A DNA stretch of 64,000 nucleotides from Rhizobiales bacterium Ga0077548 (GTDB taxonomy: Bacteria; Pseudomonadota; Alphaproteobacteria; Rhizobiales; Xanthobacteraceae): assembly GCA_001464215.1 (NCBI GenBank), contig LNEZ01000085.1, positions 16,996-80,995 on the forward strand, read 5' to 3'. The position numbers and the translations under genes were made by a program. Positions within the stretch are counted from its first letter, which is position 1. Each line of letters starts with the position of its first letter. Shown here one piece after another: positions 1 through 8,301 of the stretch. Below the pieces are notes generated by a model. The model did not search any database. It was not told where the DNA came from and saw nothing but the letters and a program-made list of their open reading frames with translations.

Positions 1-290
1 AGGCGAAGGGCGAGACCACGGCCGCGCTCGACGCCTATGAAGCCGAGCGGCGTCCTGCGACTTCGCAACTCGTGTTGCTCAACCGCGGCAACGGGCCCGA
101 GCGTGTGATGCAGATGGTCGAGGAGCGCGCACCCAACGGCTTCAATGTTGTGACCGACGTTCTTTCCAGGGAAGAACTCGAAGAGGTCGCGAACAATTAC
201 AAGCGGGTTGCCGGGTTTCAGGTCGAGGCGCTGAATGCGAAGCCCGCGATCGTGCAGCCGCGCGCGACGGTTGCGGCTCAAGCGTCGTAG
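1..290 (+). CDS. FAD-dependent monooxygenase, C-terminal end (partial)
   Basis: The reading frame is open from the first bases of the window and stops at 288-290, so only about the last 95 residues are present. The segment with YEAERRP followed by LVLLNRGNGPE resembles the C-terminal helical part of flavin-dependent aromatic-ring monooxygenases of the 4-hydroxybenzoate hydroxylase fold, where a YxxxRRP motif is typical. The FAD-binding and substrate domains lie outside the window, so the substrate cannot be told. The last 13 bases overlap the end of the convergent enolase-superfamily gene. The family call rests on a short stretch and is an inference. Confidence 0.6.
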   Translation, partial: AKGETTAALDAYEAERRPATSQLVLLNRGNGPERVMQMVEERAPNGFNVVTDVLSREELEEVANNYKRVAGFQVEALNAKPAIVQPRATVAAQAS

Positions 291-1378
291 CGATAGCGCT
301 TTACCGCCGCTTCATCCCATTCGATGCCGGCGCCGGGACGGGACGGTATTTCCAGATTTCCGTCCGTGAGCTTGAACGGCTCGGCAAGAATTGGATCGGC
401 CCAGTCCTGCCACTCCAGCCAATGCGCGGTTTCGGTGACGCGCAGGAGATGCGCTGAGAATTCCGGATAGAGATGGGAAGACATTTCGATCCCGGCCGCA
501 CCGCAGATCGCCGCCGCGCGCAGCCAGCCGGTGACGCCGCCGATGCGCATTAAATCCGGCATTACATAGTCGCCCGCGCCGGCGGCGAGCGCCTGATGCA
601 GCGAGCGCGGGCCGTAGAAATTCTCGCCGAGCTGCAGAGGCGTCTTCAATTCGCTGCGCAAGCGGCTGTAGCCTTCGAGATTGTTGTAGGTGATGGGCTC
701 CTCGAACCAGTAAAGCCCCTCGCCGTCGAGCGCGTGGCAGCGGTGCAGCGCATCGCCGAAACTAAGACCCTGATTGAAGTCCACCATGAGTTTGATTTCG
801 TTGCCCGCTCCCGAGCGCACCGCTTCGATCGCCAATAGATCGTCTGCGACACGCTCGCGCCCGAGCCGCAGTTTCAAACCCATGAAGCCGCCCTCACCGA
901 CAAGTGCCGCGGCCTCCTCTTTCAGTTTTGCTACATCCGTTAGCCAGAGTGCGTTGCTATTATAGGCACGCACGCTGCCCAGCGAACCGCCGAGGAAGTT
1001 TGCCAGCGGCATATTCGCCGCCTTCGACATTGCATCCCATGCCGCCATGTCGAGACCGGAAACCGCGATCATCGACATACCCTCATAGCCGACGAGATTG
1101 AGCGAACGGTGCATCGCCTGAAAATCGTCGATGGGATGAATCTTCTTTCCGATGCGCTGCGCCGCCAAATCGTGAAGTAAAGGCACAAGATAACGCGCGG
1201 CATTTTTCAGATAAGGCTCCAGATACGCGCGGCCGGTGACGCCTTCCTCGGTATTCAGGTCGATCAGAATGATCGGCCAATGCTCGAAGAGGCCCACCTT
1301 GGAGACCACCGGGCGGCCCAGCGGCACCGAGACGGCACGCACATCAACGGATCGAAACGTGAGTTTCTCGAAGCGCAT
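278..1378 (-). CDS. Mandelate racemase/muconate lactonizing enzyme family protein
   Basis: Enolase-superfamily enzyme of usual length (366 residues from the chosen start). Numbering from a TTG five codons upstream, the metal ligands appear as D205 (VDFNQ), E231/E232 (FEEP) and E257 (GEN). The His-Asp dyad of the mandelate racemase subgroup is present as H307 (SSHLYPE) and D280 (MPDLMRIGGVTGW), and E327 (HWLEW) matches the racemase electrophilic Glu. The usual KxK is KxR here (K174, R176). The family abstracts the alpha proton of a carboxylate; racemase or acid-sugar dehydratase activity are both possible. I chose the ATG at 1378 because it has a GGGGGA ribosome site. It is divergent from a TetR gene, its probable regulator. 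Confidence 0.85.
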   Translation of the reverse strand: MRFEKLTFRSVDVRAVSVPLGRPVVSKVGLFEHWPIILIDLNTEEGVTGRAYLEPYLKNAARYLVPLLHDLAAQRIGKKIHPIDDFQAMHRSLNLVGYEGMSMIAVSGLDMAAWDAMSKAANMPLANFLGGSLGSVRAYNSNALWLTDVAKLKEEAAALVGEGGFMGLKLRLGRERVADDLLAIEAVRSGAGNEIKLMVDFNQGLSFGDALHRCHALDGEGLYWFEEPITYNNLEGYSRLRSELKTPLQLGENFYGPRSLHQALAAGAGDYVMPDLMRIGGVTGWLRAAAICGAAGIEMSSHLYPEFSAHLLRVTETAHWLEWQDWADPILAEPFKLTDGNLEIPSRPGAGIEWDEAAVKRYRYDA

Positions 1379-1434
1379 CTTCGTTTCCCCCAAGCAGCCG
1401 CATTCAATCGCAGGGGGAAATGTTGTAAATACAC

Positions 1435-1445
1435 TATACGGTATA
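1435..1445. promoter_or_regulatory. Candidate TetR operator palindrome
   Basis: A perfect 11-base inverted repeat, TATAC-G-GTATA, lies in the 83-base divergent gap between the racemase-like gene and the TetR gene, 17 bases before the TetR start. TetR regulators commonly bind such palindromes in divergent promoters. The surrounding bases are A+T rich compared with the rest of the window. Binding is inferred only from position and symmetry. Confidence 0.45.
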
Positions 1446-1461
1446 CATACGAGGAAGGCTT

Positions 1462-2055
1462 ATGCCCCGGTCTTCGGAAACCACGCGCAAACAAATTCTC
1501 GATGCCGCCTACAAGCTGTTCCGGCGGCAGGGCTATTCGCGCGTCAGCATCGACGAAATCGCTAAAGCCGCGAAACTCACCAAGAAAACGCTTTACTATC
1601 ATTTCGAGAGCAAGGACGCGCTGCTCGCCGCCGTGCTGGAAGCGCAGAGCGAACTCGCGCTCGAGGCCTTCCGCAGCTTCGCCGGAGAACTTAAAGGCTC
1701 GCCCGCTGCCATCGTCGATGCGCTATTCAAAGACCTGCAAGTCTGGTCCGACACGCCGCGCTGGGCTGGCTCCGGCTTCACCAGGCTTGTGATCGAGCTT
1801 GCAGACCTGCCCGGCCATCCCGCCCGCAAGATCGCGCGCAGGCATAAAGCCGGGCTTGAAAACCATTTTGCTGAACTCCTTGCGAAATCCGGCGCACGTG
1901 CCCCCAAGGAAGCGGCCCGCGAAATCTGGCTGCTTTCGGAAGGTGCGATTTCACTGATCCTTGTGCACGGCGACCGCGGTTACGCAGCGGCAGCCGCAAA
2001 AGCCGCGCGGAAACTTCTCGCAACGCCTGCCCGCATTCCGCCGCGCGGCAAGTAG
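1462..2055 (+). CDS. TetR/AcrR family transcriptional regulator
   Basis: 197 residues, normal for the family. The N-terminal 60 residues form the TetR helix-turn-helix domain: an ILDAAYKLF helix, then VSIDEIAKAA, then KKTLYYHFESKDALL, the typical recognition helix followed by the YxHFxSK signature. The C-terminal ligand-binding part is unspecific and Ala-rich. The ATG at 1462 follows a strong GAGGAAGG ribosome site. It is transcribed divergently from the mandelate-racemase-like gene, so it probably represses that gene, itself, or both through the palindrome at 1435-1445. The inducer is unknown. Confidence 0.9.
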   Translation: MPRSSETTRKQILDAAYKLFRRQGYSRVSIDEIAKAAKLTKKTLYYHFESKDALLAAVLEAQSELALEAFRSFAGELKGSPAAIVDALFKDLQVWSDTPRWAGSGFTRLVIELADLPGHPARKIARRHKAGLENHFAELLAKSGARAPKEAAREIWLLSEGAISLILVHGDRGYAAAAAKAARKLLATPARIPPRGK

Positions 2056-2121
2056 TTAACGCCCGCGCGGTTTGACCGCGCCGCGCCGCGCTCCTACAAG
2101 CTGCGCACCGGGTAAATAGCA

Positions 2122-3237
2122 ATGTCGCACAACACTTTCGGCCATCTCTTCCGCGTGACCACCTTCGGCGAAAGCCACGGGGTTGCGATCGGCTGCGTGG
2201 TAGATGGCTGCCCGCCCCGCATTCCACTAAAGGCCGAAGACATCCAGGCCGACCTCGACCGCCGCCGGCCGGGACAATCGCGTTTCGTGACACAGCGCCG
2301 CGAGCCGGATGCGGTGAAAATTCTGTCAGGCACCTATGTCAACGAAGAAGGCATGGAATTGACGACGGGTACGCCGATTGCGCTCCTGATCGAAAACGTG
2401 GATGCGCGCTCGAAGGACTATTCCGAGATCGCGAGCAAATATCGCCCCGGCCACGCCGACTATACCTATGACATGAAGTACGGCCTCCGCGATCCGCGCG
2501 GCTCGGGCCGGGCATCCGCGCGCGAGACCGCGTCGCGCGTCGCGGCCGGCGCCGTCGCGCGCAAGATCATTCCGGACGTAAAAGTCCGCGGTGCGTTGGT
2601 GCAGATGGGCGAGATCGAAATCGACCGCGGCAACTGGGACTGGAAAGAAACCTCCAACAATCCGTTCTTCTGCCCTGACGCGAAGGCCGCGAAGAAAATG
2701 GAAGACTATCTCGACGGCATCCGCAAGAACGGATCGTCGATCGGGGCCGTGATCGAGGTCGTCGCGGAAAATGTGCCGGCGGGTCTCGGTGCGCCGATTT
2801 ACGCAAAGCTCGACGCCGAGCTTGCGGCTGCCATGATGAGCATCAATGCGGTCAAGGGCGTCGAGATCGGCGCCGGATTCGCGGCGGCGAAACTTACCGG
2901 CGAACAGAACGCGGACGAAATGCGCGCGGGCAATAACGGCCCGGTGTTTCTCTCGAATAACGCGGGCGGGATTCTCGGCGGCATTTCCACCGGCGCGCCG
3001 GTTGTCGCGCGCTTCGCGGTGAAGCCGACTTCTTCCATTCTGACTTCGCGCGACACGGTGGACCGCTATGGCGCGGAAACGGAAGTTTCGACCAAAGGCC
3101 GTCACGACCCCTGCGTCGGCATCCGCGCGGTACCGATCGGCGAAGCGATGATGGCCTGCGTGATCGCCGACCAGTTCCTGCGCCATCGCGGACAGGTCGG
3201 CATGACTTCCGACTGGCCGTTCCCGAAGAAGAAGTAA
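2122..3237 (+). CDS. aroC: Chorismate synthase
   Basis: 371 residues, full length. It converts 5-enolpyruvylshikimate-3-phosphate to chorismate, the last common step to aromatic amino acids, folate and quinones, using reduced FMN. Family signatures are clear: FGESHG at 15-20, [14 protein letters not shown] at 108-121 and [18 protein letters not shown] at about 127-144. The ATG at 2122 has only a weak ribosome site. Two bases separate its stop from the ribB start, so the two are probably cotranscribed; both feed cofactor and aromatic metabolism. Confidence 0.97.
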   Translation: MSHNTFGHLFRVTTFGESHGVAIGCVVDGCPPRIPLKAEDIQADLDRRRPGQSRFVTQRREPDAVKILSGTYVNEEGMELTTGTPIALLIENVDARSKDYSEIASKYRPGHADYTYDMKYGLRDPRGSGRASARETASRVAAGAVARKIIPDVKVRGALVQMGEIEIDRGNWDWKETSNNPFFCPDAKAAKKMEDYLDGIRKNGSSIGAVIEVVAENVPAGLGAPIYAKLDAELAAAMMSINAVKGVEIGAGFAAAKLTGEQNADEMRAGNNGPVFLSNNAGGILGGISTGAPVVARFAVKPTSSILTSRDTVDRYGAETEVSTKGRHDPCVGIRAVPIGEAMMACVIADQFLRHRGQVGMTSDWPFPKKK

Positions 3238-3239
3238 GC

Positions 3240-4331
3240 ATGAACGCCGCCGAACAGAGCCGTGTCGAGAAGGCCATTGCCGCATTTGCGCGCGGCGAGA
3301 TCGTGGTCGTTACCGATGACGACGACCGCGAGAACGAGGGCGATCTTTTCGTCGCCGCTTCGCTCTGCACGCCGGAAAAGATGGCGTTCATCGTGCGGCA
3401 CACGTCCGGCATCGTCTGCGCGCCGCTGACGGTGACGGAAGCGCACCGGCTCAATCTCAACCCGATGGTCGCGAACAATGACGCGCCGCATACGACCGCC
3501 TTCACGGTATCGGTCGATGCCAAGCACGGCACCACGACCGGCATCTCCGCCGAGGAACGCACCACCACCGTGCGCGCACTTGCAAACGGCAATATGGGCG
3601 CCGCCGATTTCGTACGGCCCGGCCACATATTCCCGCTGATCGCACGCGAAGGCGGCGTATTGATGCGCACCGGGCACACCGAGGCCTGTGTCGATCTCTG
3701 CAAGCTTGCGAACCTGCCTCATGTCGGCGTGATTTCGGAACTTGTGAACGACGACGGCACGGTGATGCGCGGCGCGCAGGTCTCTAGCTTCGCCGAGAAA
3801 CACAAACTGGCGCAGCTCTCGGTCGCCGACCTCATCGCCTATCGGCAGACGCGCGAAAAACTCGTTTCCCGCGTCTCAGAATTTCCGGTGCAGAGTGAGA
3901 TCGGTATGCTGACGGGCTATGCCTTCACGACACCGTTCGACGAGACGCATCACATCGCTTTCGTTTACGGCAAGATCGGCGACGGAAAGAACATCGTAGC
4001 TAGACTGCACCGCGCCGACGTAATCGGTGACGTGATCGGCGGCGGCGGAGTGATCCACAAGGCACTTGCCCGCTTCAAGGCCGAAGGCCGCGGCGTACTG
4101 ATTTATCTGCGCGACGGTACCGCCGGCGTGCCGGTCGTGAAGCCCGGCGAGAAGACCGACTCGACCGAAGCGCAGCGCGCGGAACAATGGCGCGAAATCG
4201 GCGTCGGCGCGCAGATTTTGCGCGACCTCGGCATTTCGTCGATCCGTCTGCTCGCCTCGCGCACCCGCACTTACGTGGGCCTTGCGGGTTTCGGCATCGA
4301 GATCGTATCGACCGAATCTCTGGACGGCTGA
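3240..4331 (+). CDS. ribB: 3,4-dihydroxy-2-butanone-4-phosphate synthase with degenerate GTP cyclohydrolase II-like domain
   Basis: 363 residues. Residues 1-205 are a complete RibB domain, which makes the four-carbon unit of riboflavin from ribulose 5-phosphate: DDDDRENEGD at 26-35, HTSGIVCAPL at 54-63 and RTGHTEACVD at 143-152. Residues 215-363 align with the GTP cyclohydrolase II fold (HIAFVYG, EGRGVLIYLRD), but the zinc-site loop is HRADVIGDVIGGGG at 257-270 and contains no cysteine, so GTP cyclohydrolase activity is very unlikely. This matches the ribBX-type variant described in Proteobacteria, whose second domain has no assigned reaction. A separate ribA should exist elsewhere. It follows aroC by two bases. 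Confidence 0.93.
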   Translation: MNAAEQSRVEKAIAAFARGEIVVVTDDDDRENEGDLFVAASLCTPEKMAFIVRHTSGIVCAPLTVTEAHRLNLNPMVANNDAPHTTAFTVSVDAKHGTTTGISAEERTTTVRALANGNMGAADFVRPGHIFPLIAREGGVLMRTGHTEACVDLCKLANLPHVGVISELVNDDGTVMRGAQVSSFAEKHKLAQLSVADLIAYRQTREKLVSRVSEFPVQSEIGMLTGYAFTTPFDETHHIAFVYGKIGDGKNIVARLHRADVIGDVIGGGGVIHKALARFKAEGRGVLIYLRDGTAGVPVVKPGEKTDSTEAQRAEQWREIGVGAQILRDLGISSIRLLASRTRTYVGLAGFGIEIVSTESLDG

Positions 4332-4406
4332 TCCACAACCCTCGCCTGCCTGCCCGTTTCGTGCCACCTTTTGCATGGCTAATCCTTCAGGCGGAGGATT
4401 CTGGCG

Positions 4407-5219
4407 ATGCGTGCTTTCGGCATTCTCCTTGCGGCATCGTGCATGGCGCTGTTCTCGGCGCTTCTCGCGCTTCCTTCACGCGCGGGCGCGCCGATCCACG
4501 TCGATGTCGAACTCGTGCTTGCGGTCGACATTTCCTATTCGATGGATTTCGACGAGCTTGCGCTTCAGCGCGAAGGCTACATCACCGCGCTGACTTCCGC
4601 CGAGTTCGTCAACGCGTTGCTTGGCGGCGGGCACGGCAAGATTGCGCTGATCTATGTCGAATGGGCCGGCACGCACGAGCAGACCGTCGTGGTGCCGTGG
4701 ACGCTGATCGACGGCAAGGCGGCGGCGGATGCTTTCGCGGCGAAGCTGGCTGCGGCGCCCGTGCGGCGGACCTACCGCACCTCGATTTCCGGCGGGCTGA
4801 TTTTTTCCGCCGCGCAGTTCGGCACATCCGATTTCAAGGGCGTGCGCCGCGTGATCGACATTTCCGGCGACGGCACCAACAACCAAGGACCGCTGATCGA
4901 ACCGACGCGGGATGAGATCGTCAAGAAAGGCATCATCATCAACGGGCTGCCCTTGATGCTGAAGGCGCCTACCGGCTCGATGCTCGATATCAACGATCTG
5001 CACGTCTATTACGAGGACTGCGTGATCGGCGGCACCGGCTCGTTCGTGATCCCGGTGCGCGACCGCGCGCAATTCGTGAGCGCCGTGCGGCAGAAACTCA
5101 TTCTGGAAGTTTCCGGCATCACCCCACCTTCGATTGCAAAAAAGCTACCGGCAGCCAGTCCGCCGCGCGTCTCCTGCACCATCGGCGAACAGATGTGGAT
5201 GCAAAGGTGGGGGAATTGA
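4407..5219 (+). CDS. DUF1194 domain-containing exported protein (VWA-like)
   Basis: 270 residues with a signal peptide at about 1-26 (hydrophobic core LLAASCMALFSALLAL, cleavage near SRA-GAP), so probably periplasmic. The mature protein starts with a von Willebrand A-like motif, ELVLAVDISYSMD, whose DxSxS could form a metal-ion-dependent adhesion site. A second acidic segment, VIDISGDGTNN, lies mid-protein. These features and the length fit the alphaproteobacterial DUF1194 family; its role is unknown, and protein-protein binding is the usual inference for VWA folds. A GGCGGAGGATT ribosome site precedes the ATG. It stands alone between ribB and a repeat element. Confidence 0.85.
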   Translation: MRAFGILLAASCMALFSALLALPSRAGAPIHVDVELVLAVDISYSMDFDELALQREGYITALTSAEFVNALLGGGHGKIALIYVEWAGTHEQTVVVPWTLIDGKAAADAFAAKLAAAPVRRTYRTSISGGLIFSAAQFGTSDFKGVRRVIDISGDGTNNQGPLIEPTRDEIVKKGIIINGLPLMLKAPTGSMLDINDLHVYYEDCVIGGTGSFVIPVRDRAQFVSAVRQKLILEVSGITPPSIAKKLPAASPPRVSCTIGEQMWMQRWGN

Positions 5220-5224
5220 AAGCT

Positions 5225-5337
5225 GTCATTCCGTGGCGCGAGCGCTAGCGAGCGAACCCGGAATCCAAAGCCGCAAACTGAATCTTTTCCGTGTTGCCCT
5301 GGATTCCGGATCGCGCCTACGGCGCGTCCGGAATGAC
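5225..5337. repeat. Palindromic intergenic repeat, family 1, copy 1
   Basis: A 113-base element of two linked palindromes. The outer ends GTCATTCCG and CGGAATGAC are exact reverse complements, as are the inner segments CCGGAATCCA and TGGATTCCGG. Each half can also fold alone around a G+C-rich core (GCGCGAGCG / CGAGCG and GCGCC / GGCGC). A second copy in opposite orientation is at 8179-8290. It fills the space between the DUF1194 stop and the end of the convergent methyltransferase gene and may act as a transcription stop or be a non-autonomous miniature element. Confidence 0.85.
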
Positions 5338-5344
5338 AACAAAG

Positions 5345-6568
5345 TCAGCGCCAGAAGGTACCGACAAGTTCTATGTGCGGTGAATACTGGAACTGATCGA
5401 CCGGGGTGACTTCAAGAAGCTTGTAGCCGCCCGCCGTAAGAAGCCCTGCATCGCGTGCAAAACTGTCTGCGTCGCAGGACACATAAGCAATTTTTTTCAC
5501 CTTCGATTTGGCAAGCTCGCGCGCCTGCGTCTCCGCACCCTGCCGCGGCGGATCGAGCACGACGAAATCGACTTTCTTCAATTCGTCGGCGACAAGCGGC
5601 CAGCGGAACAGATCGCGCGCCGCTGCTGTCACCGGCTTCAGGCCCGGTGCTTTCGCGGCGGCTCGCAGAGCCTGAATCGAAGGCTCGTGATTATCGAAGG
5701 CCGAGACTTTCACTTTGCTTGCGAGGCGCAACGCGAACGTGCCGATGCCGGAGAAAAGATCGACCGCTGACTTGGTATCGTCCGCGGCCTGCATCACCTT
5801 CTCTGCCAACACGCGTTCGCCTTCCGCGGTCGCCTGTAAGAACGGCGCGGGCGGAAGGTTCACGCGCACACTGCCGGCAAGATGCGTGGGCACTTGCAAC
5901 TGTGCGAGCGGCTCGCCGTGCAAGGAAATGCGCAAGATTTTCTTTTCGGCGGCGAACGAAACGATCTTCGATTCAACCGGCTTTGCGAGTTTGCCCGGCC
6001 CGCGAATATCGAGGTCCAGTCCGCGCTCGGTCACGGTGAAATGTAGATCGATCGGTTTGCCTGCCGCGAGTAATATCTTCGTAAGTTCCCGCGCAATGGG
6101 GAGCGCCGCTTCCAGTTCCGGCGCCAGCACGGGGCACTCCTCCAGATCGACGATCTCGTGCGAGCGGCGCTTGGCAAAACCGACCGCTTCCTTCTTCGCG
6201 CCGCGGCCTGAATGAAACACCGCGCGAATTCTTCCCTTCCCGTAAGCGGGAATCGTCGCGGCGACCTCCGCGCTTACACCCTCGCGCGCGAGCGCTTCGA
6301 CCACGAGATTGCGCTTCCAGGTAAGGTACGGCCCCGCCTTCCAGTGTTCGAGCGCGCAGGCGCCGCATTCGCCGAAATGGCGGCACGCGGGCGCAATACG
6401 ATCCGCGCTTTGCTCGATGATTTTCAGAAGCGTTCCGCGCTCGCCGTCACGCGTAATTTCCACGCGCTCGCCCGGCAAGCTGTAGGCGACATGGACGCGG
6501 CCATTCGCGGCATTGGCCACGCCATCGCCCTGACGGCCGATGGAATCGATTAGGACTTCTTCGCTCAT
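5345..6568 (-). CDS. Class I SAM-dependent RNA methyltransferase (RumA/RlmD-like)
   Basis: 407 residues. The N-terminal part is TRAM-like (DSIGRQGDGVA, LPGERVEI). A cysteine cluster C62-x5-C68-xx-C71, plus a later ECPVLAPE Cys, fits the 4Fe-4S site of this family. The C-terminal Rossmann domain has the SAM motif DLFSGIGTFALRL, the DPPRQGAE motif and the nucleophilic Cys in YVSCD. These are hallmarks of 5-methyluridine RNA methyltransferases (RlmC, RlmD, TrmA), with 23S rRNA the most likely substrate; the exact uridine cannot be told from sequence. It lies 22 bases downstream of the MATE gene on the same strand. Confidence 0.92.
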   Translation of the reverse strand: MSEEVLIDSIGRQGDGVANAANGRVHVAYSLPGERVEITRDGERGTLLKIIEQSADRIAPACRHFGECGACALEHWKAGPYLTWKRNLVVEALAREGVSAEVAATIPAYGKGRIRAVFHSGRGAKKEAVGFAKRRSHEIVDLEECPVLAPELEAALPIARELTKILLAAGKPIDLHFTVTERGLDLDIRGPGKLAKPVESKIVSFAAEKKILRISLHGEPLAQLQVPTHLAGSVRVNLPPAPFLQATAEGERVLAEKVMQAADDTKSAVDLFSGIGTFALRLASKVKVSAFDNHEPSIQALRAAAKAPGLKPVTAAARDLFRWPLVADELKKVDFVVLDPPRQGAETQARELAKSKVKKIAYVSCDADSFARDAGLLTAGGYKLLEVTPVDQFQYSPHIELVGTFWR

Positions 6569-6590
6569 TGGCTGAGCAATAGCGGCTGAA

Positions 6591-8042
6591 TCACTCCGCA
6601 GGAAGCGGCTTCGATGTGAAGTGCTGTTCGGCCTTCGGGGCTTCGGGGATATAGCCGCGCGCGGTCAGCAAATGGAAGCGGGTGACCAGCAGAATGCAAT
6701 AGACGATCAGCCCGATCGTGAAGCCGATCCAGACGCCGGTAACGCCAAACCCTAGCGGAAATGCCAGCGCATAAAGCGAGCCAAAGCCGACGACCCAAAA
6801 GCTGAACGCCGCGAATATGAGCGGAATCCTGGTGTCGCTCAGCCCGCGAAGCGCACCCGCCATCGCAGTCTGCACGCCGTCGGCAATGAAGAAGGTTGCG
6901 CCAAGCAGCAGAAGCCACGAAGCAATCGAGATGATCTGCGCGGCATCTTTCATGCTTGGGTCCATGAAGAACGCCGGCAGTTCGGCACGGAACACGACGA
7001 CGATGACGGTCATGATCGTCATGAAACCGAACGCGAGCCCCAGCGCCACGAAGCCAGCGAGACGCGCGCCCGCGGGATTCTTCCGGCCCGCTTCCTGACC
7101 GACGCGTACCGTCGCGGCTAACGCAATGCCGAACGGGATCATGAACAGGATCGCCGCGATCTGGAGCGCAATCTGGTGCGCCGCCAGCGCATTCGCGCCG
7201 AACAGACCAATCATCAGACCCGCGCCGCCGAACAAGCCGTATTCGAGCAGGAACGTCATCGACATCGGAATGCCGATCGCGACCAGCTGCTTCATCAGGT
7301 GGCCGTCGTAGCGCCAGAAGCGGCCGAGCACTTTGTACTTTTTGAACGGATGCTGCGAATAGCAAACCCAGAGTGCTGCCGCGCACATACCGAGATTGAC
7401 GACCGTGGTCGCGACACCCGCGCCTAAGATTCCGAGTTGCGGCGCGCCGTAAGCGCCGAAGATCAAGACATAAGCGATGACAAAATTCGCGGGCACCGCC
7501 GCAAGCGTGATCCAAAACGCAGGCTGCGGTTTATTCACCGCGCCCATGAAGCCGCGCAGCGCAATGAACCACCACGCCGGAATGAGCGACCAGGCAAGGC
7601 CCATCAGATACTCGTGCGCGAGTGCCGCCGTCTTCGGCTGCTGCCCCAGCGCGAGCAGAAGTTCCTCGCCCCAAAGCTGGCCGAGCGAGAGCGGAATGCC
7701 GAGGATCGTCGCGGCCCAGAGTCCGACGCGAAGCGAGCGGCGCACCATGCGCGGTTCGCGCGCACCGAAAGCCTGTGCAGCTAACGGCGCCACCGCAGAG
7801 GTCAGCCCCATGCCGAAAACGAACGCCGTGAAAAGAATAACGTGCGCAAGTGCTGCGGCTGCTATCGCCTCGCCACCGAGACGCCCTACCAGCGCGAGGT
7901 CGGTCGTCATCATCGCGACCTGACCGAGCTGCGTCAGCGCGATCGGCAGCGCGAGCTTCACCGTCTCGGTCAGCTCAACGCGCCAAGGGCTCTTGCCGGC
8001 CGGCAGTGTTCCGGCGGCGGATATGGGGTTCATGCCGTGCAT
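6591..8042 (-). CDS. MATE family efflux transporter
   Basis: 483 residues, the usual size for multidrug and toxic compound extrusion proteins, with about twelve hydrophobic segments in two homologous halves (LALPIALTQLGQVAMMTTDLALVGRLGG near the N-terminus; a comparable helix pair begins about residue 240 with VAIGIPMSMTFLLEYGLFGG). MATE proteins exchange sodium or protons for cationic compounds across the inner membrane. The start is uncertain: ATGs at 8042 and 8033 both lack a clear ribosome site. It precedes the rRNA methyltransferase gene, and the pair is bracketed by two inverted copies of repeat family 1. Confidence 0.92.
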   Translation of the reverse strand: MHGMNPISAAGTLPAGKSPWRVELTETVKLALPIALTQLGQVAMMTTDLALVGRLGGEAIAAAALAHVILFTAFVFGMGLTSAVAPLAAQAFGAREPRMVRRSLRVGLWAATILGIPLSLGQLWGEELLLALGQQPKTAALAHEYLMGLAWSLIPAWWFIALRGFMGAVNKPQPAFWITLAAVPANFVIAYVLIFGAYGAPQLGILGAGVATTVVNLGMCAAALWVCYSQHPFKKYKVLGRFWRYDGHLMKQLVAIGIPMSMTFLLEYGLFGGAGLMIGLFGANALAAHQIALQIAAILFMIPFGIALAATVRVGQEAGRKNPAGARLAGFVALGLAFGFMTIMTVIVVVFRAELPAFFMDPSMKDAAQIISIASWLLLLGATFFIADGVQTAMAGALRGLSDTRIPLIFAAFSFWVVGFGSLYALAFPLGFGVTGVWIGFTIGLIVYCILLVTRFHLLTARGYIPEAPKAEQHFTSKPLPAE

Positions 8043-8178
8043 GGGATGCGGGAGTTCTAGCTCATCTTACGGCGATTAAAAGGCGTACCTGCCTCGCACA
8101 TGGACTGCGAAGGATGAATGACGCCTGAAGACGCTACGGCACCAGCAAACTGCGCAAGAAAAGCAAAGTCTGACTGAT

Positions 8179-8290
8179 GTCATTCCGGACGCCGCATAGC
8201 GGCGATCCGGAATCCAGGGCGACAATGCAACGCTTTAGCATAAAGCTCTGGATTCCGGGTTCGCGAGCTTCGCTCACGCCCCGGAATGAC
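8179..8290. repeat. Palindromic intergenic repeat, family 1, copy 2 (inverted)
   Basis: A 112-base element whose reverse complement is collinear with the copy at 5225-5337: same outer GTCATTCCG / CGGAATGAC ends, same inner GGAATCCA / TGGATTCC pair, but different core loops (GACGCCGCATAGCGGCG and GAGCTTCGCTC). The stems stay self-complementary while loops differ. It ends 11 bases before the tlyA stop. The 136 bases between it and the MATE start hold no supportable gene. Confidence 0.85.
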
Positions 8291-8301
8291 AGTCGGAGCG
8301 C

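Noticed and set aside
8118..8177. 19-codon frame with a purine-rich site between the MATE gene and the repeat
   Set aside because: Too short, no helix or motif, and no evidence beyond one AGGA; likely chance.
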